From contig QQUB01000524.1 in the NCBI GenBank assembly GCA_008501835.1, forward strand, positions 1 to 6,980: a DNA stretch of 6,980 bases. Direction: 5' to 3'. The position numbers were made by a program, and so were the translations under genes. The stretch is from Bacteroidota bacterium. Its GTDB lineage: Bacteria > Bacteroidota > Bacteroidia > Chitinophagales > Saprospiraceae. Of the stretch, positions 4,312 to 6,980 are shown piece after piece (positions within the stretch are counted from its first letter, which is position 1; each line of letters starts with the position of its first letter). The notes under the pieces were generated by a model. It saw only the letters and a list, made by a program, of their open reading frames with translations. It did no database searches and had not been told where the DNA came from.

Positions 4312-6980
4312 TTGAATACACTTAAATACATCATTAGAAGCATAGGCTATTATTACAAACAGCACTTCAACCTGTTCCTTGGAGTGGCTGTAAGTGCAGC
4401 TGTGCTGGCCGGAGCTCTGATTGTAGGAGATTCCATTCGCTACAGCCTTAATAAGATGGTTGATATCCGGCTTGGCAAGACCCAATTTGCTGTGGTAAGT
4501 GGTTCAAGATTCATGGATAGTAGTCTTGCCGGAAAAATTTCGGAACCTCTGAATGCTCCTGTGGCCCCTGTCATTTTCCTGAAGGGTATTGTTATTAACC
4601 AGGAAGCTGGGGGAAGAGTTAATAATACCGGAATAATTGGTGTAGATAGTTCGATTAACAGTATAAGCCAATCACCATTTCCTGTGCCCAATGAAGATGA
4701 AGTAGTTATCGGCAAAAGCCTGGCCGAAAGGCTGGACCTGGAGCCTGGGGATGACCTTTTGATAAAGGTTGAAAGCGGCAACCTGGTACCTGTAAATGCC
4801 CCTTTTGCGACGGAGCCAGTTCCTTCCATAGCTATCAGAACCAAAGTAATGGCCATTTCCGGGGATGATCAACTTGGCAGACTCAATCTCAGCAATGACC
4901 AGATGGTGACCTATAATGTCTTTGTATCGGAGAAATTCCTTGGTGAAAGACTGGACTTGTCCGGGATGTCCAATGCACTGCTTGTGGGCGGAAATTCTGA
5001 CAACATCACTGTGTCTGATATCCGGAAAGCCATACAATCCAGGTGGACGCTCAAAGACATGGGGCTTTCTGTTAAAGGAAACAATAACGAAACCTATGAT
5101 CTGACTTCGAATAGAGTATTCATTGATACGATTGTTGAAAGCACCGTAATCAATTCCGGTCTTTCCCATCAGGAAATCACAACTTACCTCGTCAATGACA
5201 TTGAAATAAATCATAAACACACTCCCTATTCTTTTGCCTCAGCACTTTCTGAAAATATCACTGGCATAACACTCGATGAAGAGGAAGTATTGATCAACCA
5301 ATGGACCGCGTCAGACCTGGATGCCGTACCCGGAGACACGGTTAAGTTGACTTATTATGAGATCGACTTGTTCAGGAATTTGCGGGAAGTCAGCAGAGAT
5401 TTTATTGTAAAAGATATAATCGAGAACACAACTGAGGGGGTAAACCGCTCATTGATGCCTGCCTTCCAGGGGTTTTCCGAGGCTGGCAGTTGCAGCGACT
5501 GGGATGCAGGGGTACCCATCGACATGAAACGCATCCGTGACAAGGACGAAGTATACTGGAATGATTATAAAGGCACTCCCAAGGTGATATTGCCCCTGAG
5601 TACCGGAAAGGAATTGTGGGCAAACCAGTTTGGTTCTTTGACGGGTATAAGGTTCAAGGCTTCCGAGGTCTCCGAAGACGAACTAACTTCCACCATCCTG
5701 AGTAATGTGGCCCCTTCGGACATTGGTATTGAAGTTATAAATATTAAGGATCGAGGTTTTCAGGCCGTTGAAAATGCAGTTAATTTCACGGAGCTGTTCC
5801 TGAGCATGAGTTTCTTTATTATTGTGGCAGGGGTACTGTTAGCGGTGATGATGTATGCTTTGCATTTCAACAGACGAAGGTCCGAAACGGCCCTCCTGAA
5901 CGGGCTTGGTTTTAGTGCGAAAAAGATACTTAGGCTTAGAATTTTAGAGTCCTTAATTGTTGTCATTTCGGGCAGTTTAGCCGGTACCTTTCTCGGAATG
6001 CTGTATAACCGGGGTCTTATTGCGGGACTGAATACCCTGTGGAATGACATTGTACGTACCGATGTGCTCATGGTCGATGTTCAATTAAAGACCTTATTGA
6101 TCAGTTTTTTGATCAGTATTGTCGTTGCTCTGCTGCCCTTATATTTTGTTACTTCGAGACAAAATAAAAAAGCTATAGCAGGCCAGTTGAAAGAAGACGT
6201 GACCGGCCTTCATCAAAGAGGGAAGACGGCCCAAAGAACTTTTTTGATCTCAGGAGTGCTTTTGGTTTCGGCTGTGCTGTTGGTAATCTATTCACTAATT
6301 TCCGGTGCATATAATGATGCGACTTTATACTTGAGTGCTGCTGCCTTGTTTCTTGTTGGAAGCGTGGGATTGTTTTATGCCTTGTTAAAAAGGCCAGTTG
6401 ATGCTTCCAGGGATGCATTCCCATCTGTACGCAGTCTCGCTATAAAGAATTTGCAAAGAAACCCTGGAAGAAGTTTGTCCGTAATCATTTTACTTGCGCT
6501 GGGAACGTTCACCATTATGATTACCGGTGCCAATAGAAAAACCTTTTACGGAACAGAGAACCACAGGAGTTCCGGAACCGGGGGGTACCTACTGTGGGCT
6601 GAGACTTCCAGCCCGGTGGTTTTTGATCTCAATACAGAAGCAGGAAAAGACAGATTGATCATCGATAGCCTTGAACAGTTGGAAGGAGTCCTGTTTTTGC
6701 AGTTCAGCAGACTGGAAGGTGATGAAGCCAGTTGCCTTAATCTCAATCAGGTGCAGCACCCACGATTGCTGGCTATTGATCCAAAGGCTTTTGATGCTGT
6801 CGGAGCATTTACTTTTGTGGACCGGCTTCCTTATATTTCAAAGGAGCACCCCTGGCCGGAACTTGACAAATCTCTCAATGACAGCACCTTTGTGGCCTAT
6901 GTTGATCAGACTGTTTTACAATACAGTTTGCAAAAAGAACTGGGTGATACACTGGTATATATGAATGAATTCGGGAAGTC
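4312..6980 (+). CDS. FtsX-type ABC transporter permease, large two-module form (3' end outside window)
   Basis: The frame is open for 889 codons to the right edge. An in-frame TAA at 4297-4299 limits the start; TTG at 4312 is the best choice because it precedes MNTLKYIIRSIGYYYKQHF and the first membrane helix. Membrane segments are near residues 18-36, 496-520, 545-566, 595-615, 643-662, 671-693 and 722-741. The order fits a 10-helix permease: helix 1, ectodomain, FtsX core of three helices, two linker helices, helix 7, then a second ectodomain that is cut off here. The first ectodomain is about 455 residues, roughly twice a MacB periplasmic domain. It carries a conserved block, SCSDWDAGVPIDMKRIRDKD (393-412) followed by YW and GTPK, known to me from a family of large uncharacterised bacterial permeases. 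It should pair with the upstream ATPase in the inner membrane. Mechanotransmission is likely, as in MacB or YbbP. The substrate is unknown. Confidence 0.92.
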   Translation, partial: MNTLKYIIRSIGYYYKQHFNLFLGVAVSAAVLAGALIVGDSIRYSLNKMVDIRLGKTQFAVVSGSRFMDSSLAGKISEPLNAPVAPVIFLKGIVINQEAGGRVNNTGIIGVDSSINSISQSPFPVPNEDEVVIGKSLAERLDLEPGDDLLIKVESGNLVPVNAPFATEPVPSIAIRTKVMAISGDDQLGRLNLSNDQMVTYNVFVSEKFLGERLDLSGMSNALLVGGNSDNITVSDIRKAIQSRWTLKDMGLSVKGNNNETYDLTSNRVFIDTIVESTVINSGLSHQEITTYLVNDIEINHKHTPYSFASALSENITGITLDEEEVLINQWTASDLDAVPGDTVKLTYYEIDLFRNLREVSRDFIVKDIIENTTEGVNRSLMPAFQGFSEAGSCSDWDAGVPIDMKRIRDKDEVYWNDYKGTPKVILPLSTGKELWANQFGSLTGIRFKASEVSEDELTSTILSNVAPSDIGIEVINIKDRGFQAVENAVNFTELFLSMSFFIIVAGVLLAVMMYALHFNRRRSETALLNGLGFSAKKILRLRILESLIVVISGSLAGTFLGMLYNRGLIAGLNTLWNDIVRTDVLMVDVQLKTLLISFLISIVVALLPLYFVTSRQNKKAIAGQLKEDVTGLHQRGKTAQRTFLISGVLLVSAVLLVIYSLISGAYNDATLYLSAAALFLVGSVGLFYALLKRPVDASRDAFPSVRSLAIKNLQRNPGRSLSVIILLALGTFTIMITGANRKTFYGTENHRSSGTGGYLLWAETSSPVVFDLNTEAGKDRLIIDSLEQLEGVLFLQFSRLEGDEASCLNLNQVQHPRLLAIDPKAFDAVGAFTFVDRLPYISKEHPWPELDKSLNDSTFVAYVDQTVLQYSLQKELGDTLVYMNEFGK

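Noticed and set aside
4162..6746. Minus-strand frames up to 182 codons opposite the ABC genes
   Set aside because: The plus strand carries one continuous permease frame with family motifs and membrane helices; the reverse frames have none.

Overview
The window looks like chromosomal DNA from a member of the Bacteroidota. The evidence is indirect. The TolB/FlgO-like plus TPR protein at the left edge belongs to an architecture common in that phylum. None of the protein starts has a clear Shine-Dalgarno sequence, and leaders are AT-rich. A TAnnTTTG-like -7 motif appears in two upstream regions. None of the three tRNAs encodes CCA. No phage, transposase, plasmid or CRISPR gene is visible.

Layout. 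(1) 1-1487, minus strand: a large TolB/FlgO-like plus TPR protein whose C-terminus lies beyond the left edge, where an AraC-type DNA-binding domain is expected. (2) 1488-1927: about 440 bp without an assured gene. It holds a clear plus-strand terminator with no obvious gene to serve, a 24-codon Cys/Ser-rich ORF just before it, and a degenerate inverted repeat built on CGCAAAG-like units. (3) 1928-2294, plus strand: a tRNA cluster, Ser(GCT), Cys(GCA), Ser(TGA). Its spacer holds a 9-bp tandem repeat and a CTGTCGAC repeat, and a terminator follows it. (4) 2327-3286, minus strand: a HEAT-repeat protein convergent with the tRNA cluster. (5) 3287-3588: a divergent intergenic region with a possible structured leader. 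(6) 3589-6980, plus strand: an ABC transporter pair, a LolD/YbbA-type ATPase followed by a very large FtsX-type permease that runs off the right edge.

The most unusual feature is the serine tRNAs. The Ser(GCT) gene folds cleanly only with an 8-bp acceptor stem and a 4-bp T-stem (8/4) instead of the usual 7/5. The Ser(TGA) gene fits 8/4 at least as well. Both lack U8 and have short D-loops on lengthened D-stems. The tRNA-Cys between them is a normal 7/5 molecule with the expected U73. An 8/4 serine tRNA class has been reported in some bacteria and phages, so the class is not new. Two such genes in one cluster suggest that serine decoding in this lineage uses it generally.

The ATPase and permease should form one complex in the inner membrane. 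The ATPase would drive movement of a large extracytoplasmic domain (mechanotransmission, as in MacB, LolCDE and YbbAP), not passage of a substrate through the membrane. The substrate cannot be read from the sequence. I see no sign of a complete novel defence or mobile system here.
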